This document shows positions 6,431-14,304 of a stretch of 14,779 nt of DNA, piece by piece; the first letter of the stretch is position 1; the number at the start of each line of letters is the position of its first letter. The position numbers and the translations under genes were made by a program. Location: assembly GCA_031288955.1 (NCBI GenBank), contig JAITQJ010000245.1:1-14779 (forward strand), in the 5' to 3' direction. The DNA is from Planctomycetaceae bacterium (lineage in GTDB: Bacteria; Planctomycetota; Planctomycetia; Pirellulales; Thermoguttaceae). The notes beneath the pieces were generated by a model, which did no database searches, had not been told where the DNA came from, and saw only the letters and a program-made list of their open reading frames with translations.

Positions 6431-8209
6431 ATGAAACGCTGGATTGTGGACCGCTATGATGTCGAAGCAGCGCGGTCTCTGGCATCCCGTGCAAAAATAT
6501 CAGACCTGACGGCATTTCTCTTAATCAAACGCGGTATCTCTGAAAAAGAGACCGCCGAAGCCTTTCTGAACGCTAATCTCAACGAACACCTTCGCAAACC
6601 GGAATCATTGCCCGGCTGCGTTGCCGTTGCCGAAAAACTTTATAAGGCTATTAAAAATCAGCAGAAAATTGTCATCTACGGCGATTATGATGTTGACGGC
6701 ATCACCGGTACCGTCATCTTGTATCACACCGTCAAAGATTTAGGCGGCAATGCCGATTATTACGTTCCAAGCCGGCTCGATGAAGGCTACGGCTTAAACA
6801 GCGAAGCGGTCAGAAAACTCGCTGCCGGCGGAGCCTCCGTCATCGTTACCGTTGACTGCGGTATCGGCAGCGTTGCCGAAGCGGAAACGGCAAAAGAATA
6901 CGGCGTTGAACTGCTTATCACCGACCATCATACGCTTGGAAACCAACTGCCCGATGCCGCCGCAATTTGTCACGCCGATTTACCGGCAGCAGAAAAATAT
7001 CCGTTTCCGCATCTTTGCGGAGCGGCAGTTGCGCTGAAAGTGTCCTGGGCGGTTGGGCAACTGGCGAACAATGGATTAGGACAACCGGTGTCGTCCCGAT
7101 TTCGGGAACGTCTTAAAGAAATGCTCGGTCTGGCGGCACTCGGAACGGTTGCCGATTTTGTTCCGCTGCGGGATGAAAACCGGGCATTGGTACGCGGCGG
7201 TCTGCCGTTTCTTGCACCGAAATTTGCGTCCGGCGGTTTGAAAAATCTTCTGGAAAAAGCCCATTACAGCAGCAGTAACAAAAGCGGCACGAAAAATCCG
7301 ATGTCTGCCGAGTTTGCGGCGTTTCAAATTGCCCCGCGAATCAATGCTGTCGGACGGCTCGGTCAAGCCGGTCTTGCCGTTGAACTGTTGTTGAGCAGCG
7401 ATAATAACCGGACAAAACAGATTGCCGAAGATATTGAAGTCTATAACGAGGAACGCAAACGGATTGAAAAAGAAATTTACAAGGAAGCGGAAAAACAGAT
7501 AGAGGAACGTTTCGAGCCGCAGTCGGCACCGGCGTTTGTTTTGGCGGGTGATTGGCATCGGGGCGTAATCGGCATCGTTGCCGGTCGGCTTGCGGACAAA
7601 TATCATCGTCCCGTGATACTGCTCGGCAGGGACAAGATGGGACTGAATCCGGCGGTTGGTTCTGCACGGAGCGTTGCGGACTTTAATCTTTATGCCGCGA
7701 TTGAGGCGTGCGGGGAGTATTTGATTCGTTTCGGCGGACACGCCGGAGCGGCGGGAGTAACGCTTGCCGTTGAGAACATTGATGCGTTTCGGTCAGCATT
7801 TTGCCGTTATGTTGCCGAGCGGATAACGCCGGAGGAACGAATTGCAGAACTGCATATTGAGGGCGTGTTTCCGTTGGGGGCGTTTACAGTACAAACGGTA
7901 CGGGAGATACTGTCGTTAGCACCGTTTGGGTGTGAAAATCCGAGTCCAATCTTTGTTGCGGAGGGGGTAACGGTACAGAACGTTCGTCCGATGGGACGCG
8001 ACGGCAGTCATTTTTCTGCGGATTTTTTTCAAAGCGGCGGTCAACACGGCATTGTGATACGGGGCATTGCGTTTAACCGCCGGGATTGGGTAGAATTGAT
8101 GCAGCCGTACGATACCCCGATGGACATTGCGTTTAAGGCGAGAATAAGCGATTACAGCGGTAAAGCGGAGTTGGATATACTGGACTGGCGGCGGAATGAT
8201 AACGGTTAG
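6431..8209 (+). CDS. recJ: Single-stranded-DNA-specific 5'-3' exonuclease RecJ
   Basis: A 592-residue DHH/DHHA1 phosphoesterase, close to the usual RecJ length. It degrades single-stranded DNA 5' to 3' in RecF-pathway recombination, base-excision repair and mismatch repair, using Mn2+ or Mg2+. The metal-binding motifs are intact: DYDVDG (D85, D87, D89), VDCGIG (D142), DHH (165-167) and GTVADF (D242). RINAVGRLG and GDWHRGVIGIVAGRLA follow. The DHHA1 motif RFGGHAGAAG (H437) and a C-terminal OB-like region of about 120 residues complete the protein. The ATG is the first in the frame and has no Shine-Dalgarno. It is probably cotranscribed with rpmG upstream (36-bp gap) and with the small gene downstream (32-bp gap). 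Ala codons shift from mainly GCC near the start to mainly GCG near the end. Confidence 0.95.
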   Translation: MKRWIVDRYDVEAARSLASRAKISDLTAFLLIKRGISEKETAEAFLNANLNEHLRKPESLPGCVAVAEKLYKAIKNQQKIVIYGDYDVDGITGTVILYHTVKDLGGNADYYVPSRLDEGYGLNSEAVRKLAAGGASVIVTVDCGIGSVAEAETAKEYGVELLITDHHTLGNQLPDAAAICHADLPAAEKYPFPHLCGAAVALKVSWAVGQLANNGLGQPVSSRFRERLKEMLGLAALGTVADFVPLRDENRALVRGGLPFLAPKFASGGLKNLLEKAHYSSSNKSGTKNPMSAEFAAFQIAPRINAVGRLGQAGLAVELLLSSDNNRTKQIAEDIEVYNEERKRIEKEIYKEAEKQIEERFEPQSAPAFVLAGDWHRGVIGIVAGRLADKYHRPVILLGRDKMGLNPAVGSARSVADFNLYAAIEACGEYLIRFGGHAGAAGVTLAVENIDAFRSAFCRYVAERITPEERIAELHIEGVFPLGAFTVQTVREILSLAPFGCENPSPIFVAEGVTVQNVRPMGRDGSHFSADFFQSGGQHGIVIRGIAFNRRDWVELMQPYDTPMDIAFKARISDYSGKAELDILDWRRNDNG

Positions 8210-8241
8210 GAAAATCAGGCAGACTTTGCGTTCCAATCGGA

Positions 8242-8538
8242 ATGTTTCGTCTGCGGAAGGGAATCGCTGCCGGCAAACGCTTATTTGCCGAAACAGGACG
8301 TATGGAAGATGAAATTCGTTCATTCGTCTATGAAACGTTGTGTCAAGACAACGGAATACTTGAAAATGCGTTTCCGTCAACAGAGACTGTACTGAAACGC
8401 AACGGTTCGGTCTGCGGCGTAATGTTCTGTCTGCACGGACCGCGGGCGGTCAAGTTCACTGCCGTTTGGGAAAAAGATACCAACCGGATTCTCTTTTACG
8501 GTGCCAATGGCAAACGTTACCGCGAAGAACGGAAATAA
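8242..8538 (+). CDS. Small conserved-looking protein of unknown function
   Basis: A 98-residue soluble protein with no signal peptide or membrane segment. It has a basic N-terminus, a likely amphipathic helix (EDEIRSFVYETLCQDN) and then a compact region that looks beta-rich: CGVMFCLHGPRAVKFTAVWE, followed by RILFYGANGKRY. Its four cysteines (two in CGVMFC) do not form a recognisable metal site. I recall similar short proteins with a FCLHGPR-like core in other Planctomycetota, but I cannot name a family or function. It follows recJ after 32 bp in the same direction, so it is probably cotranscribed. ATG 8242 gives the longest form; ATG 8302 would remove the basic 20-residue leader and leave 78 residues. 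Codon use resembles its neighbours, which supports a real gene. Confidence 0.7.
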   Translation: MFRLRKGIAAGKRLFAETGRMEDEIRSFVYETLCQDNGILENAFPSTETVLKRNGSVCGVMFCLHGPRAVKFTAVWEKDTNRILFYGANGKRYREERK

Positions 8539-8623
8539 TAACCCTGACTTTACTTTTAGTTCGGGTGAGGGAGAGAACCCGTGAAGCCGGCTGTGTCGTT
8601 GTGATAAAATTGTGCCGACTTTT

Positions 8624-8654
8624 TTGACGTAAATAGTGTATAATCAAGTATTAT
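8624..8654 (+). promoter_or_regulatory. Candidate promoter region of the kinase gene
   Basis: The 170-bp gap before the kinase gene contains a perfect -10 box, TATAAT (8639-8644), and a near-consensus -35 box, TTGACG (8624-8629). They are only 9 bp apart and cannot pair. TTGACG could work with TATTAT (8649-8654) at 19 bp. Alternatively TATAAT could work with the poor CCGACT (8615-8620) at 18 bp. A promoter here is likely, but the exact boxes are ambiguous. The rest of the gap shows nothing else I can support. Confidence 0.4.
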
Positions 8655-8708
8655 AAGGTGCTTTTGCCGTTTTCTCACTACTTTTTTACTTAATACGTCC
8701 CACTCCCC

Positions 8709-11700
8709 TTGTTTAAGGCTGTTTGTCCCCATTGTTATACGGCTTATACTCTCGATAGTACACTGCTTGGAAAAAAGGCAGCGTGCAAAAATTGCCGGAA
8801 AATTTTTACCCTCGAAGAAGGTTCTTCAACGATGACTTCATCGGGGCAGCGTTCGAGGACCGACTCTGTTTTTGAAGTTCCGACACAAGAAACCGAACCG
8901 TACAATCAGCCCGTCATCATTAAACCGAAACAGCCTGCCGGTGCCTGGAATGTCGGCGAGGTCATTCTTGACATCTACGAAGTCAAGGAAATTGCTCCCG
9001 GCATACCGTTCGCTGCCGGCGGTGTCGGTATTGTCAACCGCGTCTATCATCGGGAATGGGACATTGACCTCGCCGTGAAAAGTCCCCGGTCAGAATTCTT
9101 TCAAACGGAAAACGGCAAACGAAGTTATGAAAAAGAAGCCCAAACCTGGATTGAACTTGGGCTGCATCCCAATATCGTTACCTGTTATTTGGTACGGCGT
9201 ATCGACGAAATACCGCGGTTGTTTGCTGAATTCGTTCCCGACGGCTCTTTGAAAGATTGGGTCAGCAGCCGCAAATTGTACAACGAAGGTCAAACCGAAG
9301 CCGCGCAACGGATACTCGACATCGCCATTCAATTTTGCTGGGGACTGCATCACGCTCACCGCCAAGGCTTACTGCATCTTGACGTAAAGCCGGCAAACGT
9401 AATGATGGCGGGCGGCATCGCCAAAGTCTCCGACTTCGGTTTATCGCGGAGTTTGATTGATTCCCGGCTGTCGGATACAAACGCTGCAAAAGCAGATACC
9501 GATACAGCACCGGATGACCCGAAAAGCCGGAAAGCGATGATATTGGCAAGTTACGGCAACGTCGGTTTGACACCGGGTTATTGTTCGCCGGAACAATTCA
9601 ATCTCGTCAATGCGATTAAGAAGTTGCAGTTTGACAATCTGCCGACGATGACGGTTGGGACGGACATTTGGTCTTGGGCGGTGAGTCTGTTGGGACTTTA
9701 TACCGGCGGTCCGCCTTGCAAACGGGGCGGTCAAACGGCGCGGCAGGTATGCGAATCGGTTTTACACGAACCGCCGCTGAGACCGGAGTTGCCTGAAATC
9801 CCAAAAGCCGTCGGCGAGTTGCTGTTACAATGTTTCGAGGAAGACCCGAAAAAACGACCGGCATCAATGGAGGAAATTGCCGACCGGTTAATCAGCATTT
9901 ACGCTGATATATCCGGCAAGGCGTATTTTCGTCATCCGCCGATTAGCGCAGCGCAAACACCGGAAAGCATCAACAATCAGGCAGTGTCGATGCTCGACTT
10001 GAATCAGCCGGAATCAGCAGCGAAGTTGTTTAGCAAAGCGTTGACGCTGCAGCCGTGGCATCCCGAAGTGACGTACAATCAAACGTTATCGTCTTGGCGG
10101 CTTAACAAATTAAGCGACTCGGCGGTGATTGAACGTTTGGAGATGCTGGTCAAGATGCAGCCGGAGTCGTCCTCGGCAATGTACGCTTTAGGTTTGGTAC
10201 AGCGGGAGCGGGGCAATACGGCATCAGCGTTTGATGCGTTTTCCGATGCGCTGGAAATAGAAGACCGCAGCGATGTACGGAAAACGGCAGCGGCAACGGC
10301 AGCACTCGCCGGTAAAACGGTACGGAGTTTAGACCGCTTCGGTATTGCACAGGACGGCGAAGACAGCGTACTTGTTGACCGGCAGGGCGGCTATATCCTG
10401 TATGCGGCTGACGAAAAGACGCTGCAATTACGTTCAACGGTAACGGGACAGGTACAACATTCGTTCAAGGTGAACAAAAGTGCGATAACGCAGTCGGGAC
10501 GGCTGGCATTGAGCGAAGATTTGTTACACGAATTATTAATCATTGACGGCGATGTAGCGTTGCGGCGTATGGGAGCCGCCAAGTACACGTGTGTTTTCAG
10601 CAATGTCGGCTGGCAGCGGTACTTCGTCAATAAAAAGCAAAAGCGTCCGCTGCAATGTTTGTGTAGTGAAAAAAAAATCATCGGTCAAGTGAACGAAAAC
10701 GGGGTTGTCATCACTGACATTACCACCAGTACGGTTGTCGGGGAATTGTCAGGACATAACGGAGCGGTTACGGCGTTCACAATGAGTTTTGACGGACGCT
10801 TCGCCCTGACGGGCTGCGAAGACCGCTGCCTGCGGATTTGGGAGTTGCCGTCGTGCCGGTGTTTGAGGACGCTTTCCGGCTTGCGGGGAACGGTCGAAGC
10901 CGTCCATTTCGGTATCAATAACTGCTTTGCATTATCATTGATGGCAGGCGGCGAAGTTCGGCTTTGGGATATTGCCGTGCTGTGTACGGTGCCGTTTCAT
11001 GCGCCGATTTTGCTTTCATATATTACAAGCAGCGGGGAAATCAGCAGGCAGCAGTATGAAATGCGGAATATCTGTAACACGATTCGGGAAAACGTGACGA
11101 ACTCCGATTACGGTGCCGCATTAGAGAACATACGTAAAGCCGAAACGATGAAAGGCTGGAATGCTGCCCGGATAACGTTTGAAGCCGACGGAACAACGGA
11201 TACTATCCGCCGGCACTGCGTTCGGGAATCACTGCAGTCCGTTCTCTGCACACATACATTTCAGGGCAGCGAAGAACCGGTATCTGCCGTTGCCGTTTCG
11301 TTAAACGCGAACATTATTGCTTCGGCAGGACGGGATACCAAAATTTGGGTTTGGAACGTTGCCGAACAAAAAAGCAGTGCCGTTTTGCAGGGGCATCGGG
11401 ACTGGGTACGGAGTATTGCGCTGACGAGCGATTCTAAGTTTCTCGTTTCCGGTTCCTGGGATTCAACGATACGGATTTGGAACATTCAATCGGGACGATG
11501 TATCCGCATTCTTGACGGCAGATTTAAGCAGATAATGAAAATCGTTTTGAATCCGCAGGGGACGAAAATAGCGGCGGCAACAGGCGACGGTACTGTTGTG
11601 CTGCTGGATGCGCTATCGAACAAGATACTGAATCAGTGGCAGGCGCATAGCGGCATCATTCACGATATGCGTTTTAACCGCAGCGGACATTATTTGGTAA

Positions 11701-12347
11701 CCGGCGGTGAAGACAACAAGGTATGCCTTTGGCGGTGCGGCAATGAAAGTCCGGTGAAAACGATTACGGTACACCAGTCCCCGGTAATGGCGGTATCAAT
11801 AACGGCGGATGCCTCGCAGATTATATCGGGTGACGCCGCAGGACGCATTGCACTTTGGAATTTAGAGGACAACACACTGCTGGCGGAGTTTTACGGACAC
11901 ATCGGCGGGGTATCGGCACTATCGCTGCTGCCGGATGCCCGGTTTTTGCTTTCGGCTTCAAAGGACACAACGGTACGTCTGACACGGCTTTCTGCGTTGC
12001 CGAATGTGTTGAAAGAGAAACAGATTGAAGGACACCCGGATGCGGTAACGGCAATGACGTTAGATGTTTCCGGCAGGCGGATGGTTACCGGCTGCGAAGA
12101 CGGTATCGTTCGGATTTGGGAGTTGAGTTGGAATTTTATGTTTCCGGGCGGGCAGCCGATGTCGCCGAAAGCGGAGTTGTTATTGCGTCATTTGGCAATG
12201 TTCTATTCGGCAGACGGTGAAACGTTCCCGCAGTTAAGTGAAGCCGCGGAGAAGCGGATATTGCTGGAAATGGAATACCGGGGCTTCGGTATGATACCCG
12301 CCGCAACGCTTAAAGAAAAGTTGACGGAATTAGGCGGCAACGGATAA
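8709..12347 (+). CDS. Serine/threonine protein kinase with zinc ribbon, TPR and WD40 propellers
   Basis: A 1212-residue multidomain signalling protein. An MJ0042-like zinc ribbon (C6, C9, C26, C29) comes first. A kinase domain spans about 89-400: glycine-rich loop AAGGVGIV (102-109), ATP-binding Lys124 in LAVK, catalytic loop HLDVKPAN (223-230, D225 and N230), DFG (242-244), SPEQ in place of APE (293-296), and DIWSW. Catalytic residues are intact, but the Arg before D225 is Leu, making it a non-RD kinase. TPR-like helices occupy about 415-520. WD40 repeats fill about 540-770 and 850-1145, probably two beta-propellers joined by a helical insert. I see no transmembrane segment, so it is probably cytosolic. 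The start is forced: an in-frame TAA at 8691-8693 leaves TTG 8709 as the only usual start codon before the first zinc-binding CxxC. There is no Shine-Dalgarno. Substrates are unknown. Confidence 0.9.
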   Translation: MFKAVCPHCYTAYTLDSTLLGKKAACKNCRKIFTLEEGSSTMTSSGQRSRTDSVFEVPTQETEPYNQPVIIKPKQPAGAWNVGEVILDIYEVKEIAPGIPFAAGGVGIVNRVYHREWDIDLAVKSPRSEFFQTENGKRSYEKEAQTWIELGLHPNIVTCYLVRRIDEIPRLFAEFVPDGSLKDWVSSRKLYNEGQTEAAQRILDIAIQFCWGLHHAHRQGLLHLDVKPANVMMAGGIAKVSDFGLSRSLIDSRLSDTNAAKADTDTAPDDPKSRKAMILASYGNVGLTPGYCSPEQFNLVNAIKKLQFDNLPTMTVGTDIWSWAVSLLGLYTGGPPCKRGGQTARQVCESVLHEPPLRPELPEIPKAVGELLLQCFEEDPKKRPASMEEIADRLISIYADISGKAYFRHPPISAAQTPESINNQAVSMLDLNQPESAAKLFSKALTLQPWHPEVTYNQTLSSWRLNKLSDSAVIERLEMLVKMQPESSSAMYALGLVQRERGNTASAFDAFSDALEIEDRSDVRKTAAATAALAGKTVRSLDRFGIAQDGEDSVLVDRQGGYILYAADEKTLQLRSTVTGQVQHSFKVNKSAITQSGRLALSEDLLHELLIIDGDVALRRMGAAKYTCVFSNVGWQRYFVNKKQKRPLQCLCSEKKIIGQVNENGVVITDITTSTVVGELSGHNGAVTAFTMSFDGRFALTGCEDRCLRIWELPSCRCLRTLSGLRGTVEAVHFGINNCFALSLMAGGEVRLWDIAVLCTVPFHAPILLSYITSSGEISRQQYEMRNICNTIRENVTNSDYGAALENIRKAETMKGWNAARITFEADGTTDTIRRHCVRESLQSVLCTHTFQGSEEPVSAVAVSLNANIIASAGRDTKIWVWNVAEQKSSAVLQGHRDWVRSIALTSDSKFLVSGSWDSTIRIWNIQSGRCIRILDGRFKQIMKIVLNPQGTKIAAATGDGTVVLLDALSNKILNQWQAHSGIIHDMRFNRSGHYLVTGGEDNKVCLWRCGNESPVKTITVHQSPVMAVSITADASQIISGDAAGRIALWNLEDNTLLAEFYGHIGGVSALSLLPDARFLLSASKDTTVRLTRLSALPNVLKEKQIEGHPDAVTAMTLDVSGRRMVTGCEDGIVRIWELSWNFMFPGGQPMSPKAELLLRHLAMFYSADGETFPQLSEAAEKRILLEMEYRGFGMIPAATLKEKLTELGGNG

Positions 12348-12378
12348 TCTAGCGTCAACCCGACCTTTGTTTTATCCG
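12341..12378. terminator. Inverted repeat spanning the kinase stop, possible bidirectional terminator
   Basis: CGGATAA (12341-12347) includes the kinase stop codon and pairs with TTATCCG (12372-12378), giving a 7-bp stem with a 24-nt loop. It spans most of the 37-bp convergent gap before the DUF6807 stop at 12385-12387 (minus). There is no clear U-tract and the loop is long, so it is a weak candidate. Confidence 0.25.
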
Positions 12379-12384
12379 CAACTT

Positions 12385-13413
12385 TTACGGCGACTGTACG
12401 TACTCATTATACACGTCCCGCAGTTGCTGCGGTGTCGGCTTGCCGTCGTGTATCCAAATCCGATACTGCAAATGCAGCGATTCACCCGGCTTGTACAAAC
12501 GCTCCTTCACGCCCGGATAACCAACACATAACGGTCCATAATACCGTGTCAACCAAGTCGGCGGATAACCCGGATGACTCTTCGGAATGAATACTGCCGC
12601 TCCGCCCGGCGTTGTCCGTCCGTCAAAGAACGAGGTATAATCCGCCCAAGCCAACGGTGTGTCCGGCAAATCGTTTTCCGCAACACCTGCCGGAACCGTT
12701 ATCGTGTTGCCTCCGCTCTTTCGGGCATTTCGTTCTCCTGCCGCGACAACCGGTTTGAAACGGACTGTAAAACCGCCGTAACTTTTGCCTTCACTGCCGC
12801 GCAGTGATACCGGTTTGTCCGCAGGTTTCCAAACGAAATCAAAGTCAACAGCCCGGCTCTTGATACCGTCAACGGTTTTAATGCGGTGTACAAGTACCTT
12901 GACTTTTTCGTCCATAATTTTTTCGCCCTCCGCCGGAGTTGCGGCTGAACTACCCTGAATGAACCAACCGTTTTCCGCTTCAAATGATGCCGCCGTTTCG
13001 CCGGTTTGCTTCTGCGTCCAGTTAATGAAACGCTGTTTGACTGCGGGATATTTTGTTCCCTGCCAAAGATCATATTCCTTGACTTTTCCGTCGGGATAAT
13101 GCACTCCAACGTGCGGCCAAGTCCAAAAAACGCCGTGATGATGATAATGGTCTTTCGGTGCATTATCAGTCAGGATTTCGCCGTTCACTCCATAAAGCGG
13201 GTGAACATAGCAGCCGGCGAATTTTCGCGCCGATTTTTCCGGCACGTTGGGCAATTCCGTCATATCATAATGATACGTCAGAATAGACTCTTGTCCTTCT
13301 GAAAGTGTCAAACATTTACCGTTTGTATCATCAGCGAACTGAAACGGTTCTGCCGCTGAACAACTGTTGAACACCGCTAACACGAAACCGCAGAAAATCA
13401 GGAATGTACGCAT
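12385..13413 (-). CDS. Secreted DUF6807 (PmoA-like) family protein
   Basis: A 342-residue exported protein. The N-terminus has a hydrophobic signal peptide (MRTFLIFCGFVLAVF) with likely cleavage in CSAAE near residue 20; NSC is only an imperfect lipobox. Typical DUF6807 features follow: HPLYGVNGEILTDNAPKDHY (71-90), the His cluster HYHHHGVFWTWP (89-100), and GGAAVFIPKSHPGYPPTWL and YRIWIHDGKPT near the end. The family is often labelled PmoA or methane oxygenase by similarity transfer, but I know of no sequence reason to infer methane oxidation. Members are common in Planctomycetota and Verrucomicrobiota beside glycoside-degrading or dehydrogenase genes and probably adopt a beta-sandwich carbohydrate-related fold. 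Function is therefore unknown. The gene lies 62 bp downstream of the UDG gene on the same strand and has its own candidate promoter inside the UDG 3' end. Confidence 0.85.
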   Translation of the reverse strand: MRTFLIFCGFVLAVFNSCSAAEPFQFADDTNGKCLTLSEGQESILTYHYDMTELPNVPEKSARKFAGCYVHPLYGVNGEILTDNAPKDHYHHHGVFWTWPHVGVHYPDGKVKEYDLWQGTKYPAVKQRFINWTQKQTGETAASFEAENGWFIQGSSAATPAEGEKIMDEKVKVLVHRIKTVDGIKSRAVDFDFVWKPADKPVSLRGSEGKSYGGFTVRFKPVVAAGERNARKSGGNTITVPAGVAENDLPDTPLAWADYTSFFDGRTTPGGAAVFIPKSHPGYPPTWLTRYYGPLCVGYPGVKERLYKPGESLHLQYRIWIHDGKPTPQQLRDVYNEYVQSP

Positions 13414-13450
13414 TACTATTTGGTTACCTTCGTTCTACTATAACGGTCCC

Positions 13451-13479
13451 ATTGTACCGGTTTTCGGCATTGGTTTCAA
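13451..13479 (-). promoter_or_regulatory. Candidate promoter of the DUF6807 gene, overlapping the UDG stop
   Basis: On the minus strand, TTGAAA (13479-13474) and TACAAT (13456-13451) are spaced 17 bp apart, each 5/6 to the sigma70 consensus. The -35 box overlaps the UDG stop codon (13476-13478). Initiation near 13444 would give a leader of about 30 nt, so DUF6807 could be expressed independently of UDG. Confidence 0.5.
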
Positions 13480-14255
13480 TCCAACAGCCTCATCTCACGC
13501 ATCAGGAGTTGAATGTCATTCCACGTGTCCTTCTTTGCCGCAGGATTCCGCAGCAAATAGGCGGGATGATACGTGCAAACAACCTTAATATCCTGATAAT
13601 TCAACACATTGCCCCGCATCCGTCCTATCGTCTGTTCCGACTGCAACAAATTCTGTGCCGCTACCGCTCCAAGACAGCAAATAAATTTCGGCTTAATGAT
13701 GTCCAGCGTTGCGTCCAGAAATGGTCGGCACGCTGCGGCTTCCTCCGGCAGCGGATTACGATTGCCCGGCGGACGGCAGCGCAATATGTTACAAATATAC
13801 ACATCTTCCCGACGCAAATTCATTCCCTTGACAATAATATCCGTCAAAAGTTGCCCCGCCCTGCCGACAAACGGTTCGCCCTGTTTGTCTTCATCTGCAC
13901 CGGGAGCCTCGCCGATAAAAACGAGTTCCGCCGCCGGATTGCCCGTACCAAAAACCGTTTGACAACGCGCTGCCGCCAGCTCCGAGCATTTCCGGCACTG
14001 TGCAACTTCGGCGGCTAAAAGTTGAAGACGTTTATCAGCAGAGACAGGGGGCGTAACAGACACAGACGGCGGAGGAATTACCGATACGGGGTCGGAAACA
14101 AATGCAGGTTCAGCGGCGGGTTCCGGTTCTGCCGCTATTATTCCGGCAGCGGCAGCGGCGGTAATCTTTTTTTTGACAACTCTCTCTGCCCGCGGCAGTT
14201 CGCTTAACCCGGACAACTGCATTATTGCCAAATAATCGGAAACACCTTGATACAT
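13476..14255 (-). CDS. Family 4 uracil-DNA glycosylase, [4Fe-4S] type
   Basis: A 259-residue enzyme that removes uracil from DNA, starting base-excision repair of deaminated cytosine. The catalytic domain occupies about 74-259. Four cysteines in family 4 spacing (C87, C90, C160, C176) should bind a [4Fe-4S] cluster. Motif 1 is GEAPGADEDKQGEPFVGRAG (115-134), and the C-terminal motif is HPAYLLR (H230). NILRCRPPGNRNPLP also fits the family. A region of about 30-73 rich in Ala, Pro, Val and Ser separates a short N-terminal segment (1-30) from the catalytic domain; it is probably a disordered linker. Family 4 proteins are usually nearer 200 residues, so the N-terminal extension accounts for the extra length. 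The ATG at 14255 is first in frame, with Met12 as an alternative. It follows the Rpn-family gene after 49 bp on the same strand, with no clear promoter or Shine-Dalgarno in the gap. Confidence 0.92.
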   Translation of the reverse strand: MYQGVSDYLAIMQLSGLSELPRAERVVKKKITAAAAAGIIAAEPEPAAEPAFVSDPVSVIPPPSVSVTPPVSADKRLQLLAAEVAQCRKCSELAAARCQTVFGTGNPAAELVFIGEAPGADEDKQGEPFVGRAGQLLTDIIVKGMNLRREDVYICNILRCRPPGNRNPLPEEAAACRPFLDATLDIIKPKFICCLGAVAAQNLLQSEQTIGRMRGNVLNYQDIKVVCTYHPAYLLRNPAAKKDTWNDIQLLMREMRLLD

Positions 14256-14304
14256 AAGCGGTGAGTAAACAGACCTGTTCGTTAACTTTGAAGGGACGAC
14301 AAAT

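Noticed and set aside
7076..7741. 221-codon minus-strand ORF opposite recJ
   Set aside because: It is antisense to intact RecJ motifs; the translation shows no family pattern and fits an overlap artefact.
8595..8625. GTCG...CGAC followed by six T as a terminator for the recJ cluster
   Set aside because: A 4-bp stem around a 17-nt loop is too weak, and the T-run overlaps a possible -35 box.
12385..13413. Reading DUF6807 as a methane monooxygenase subunit
   Set aside because: The PmoA label on this family comes from annotation transfer; the protein has a secretory signal and lacks the membrane helices of real PmoA.
13404..14018. 204-codon plus-strand ORF opposite the UDG gene
   Set aside because: It is antisense to a clear family 4 UDG with all its iron-sulfur cysteines; the product is Arg/Cys-rich and unrecognisable.
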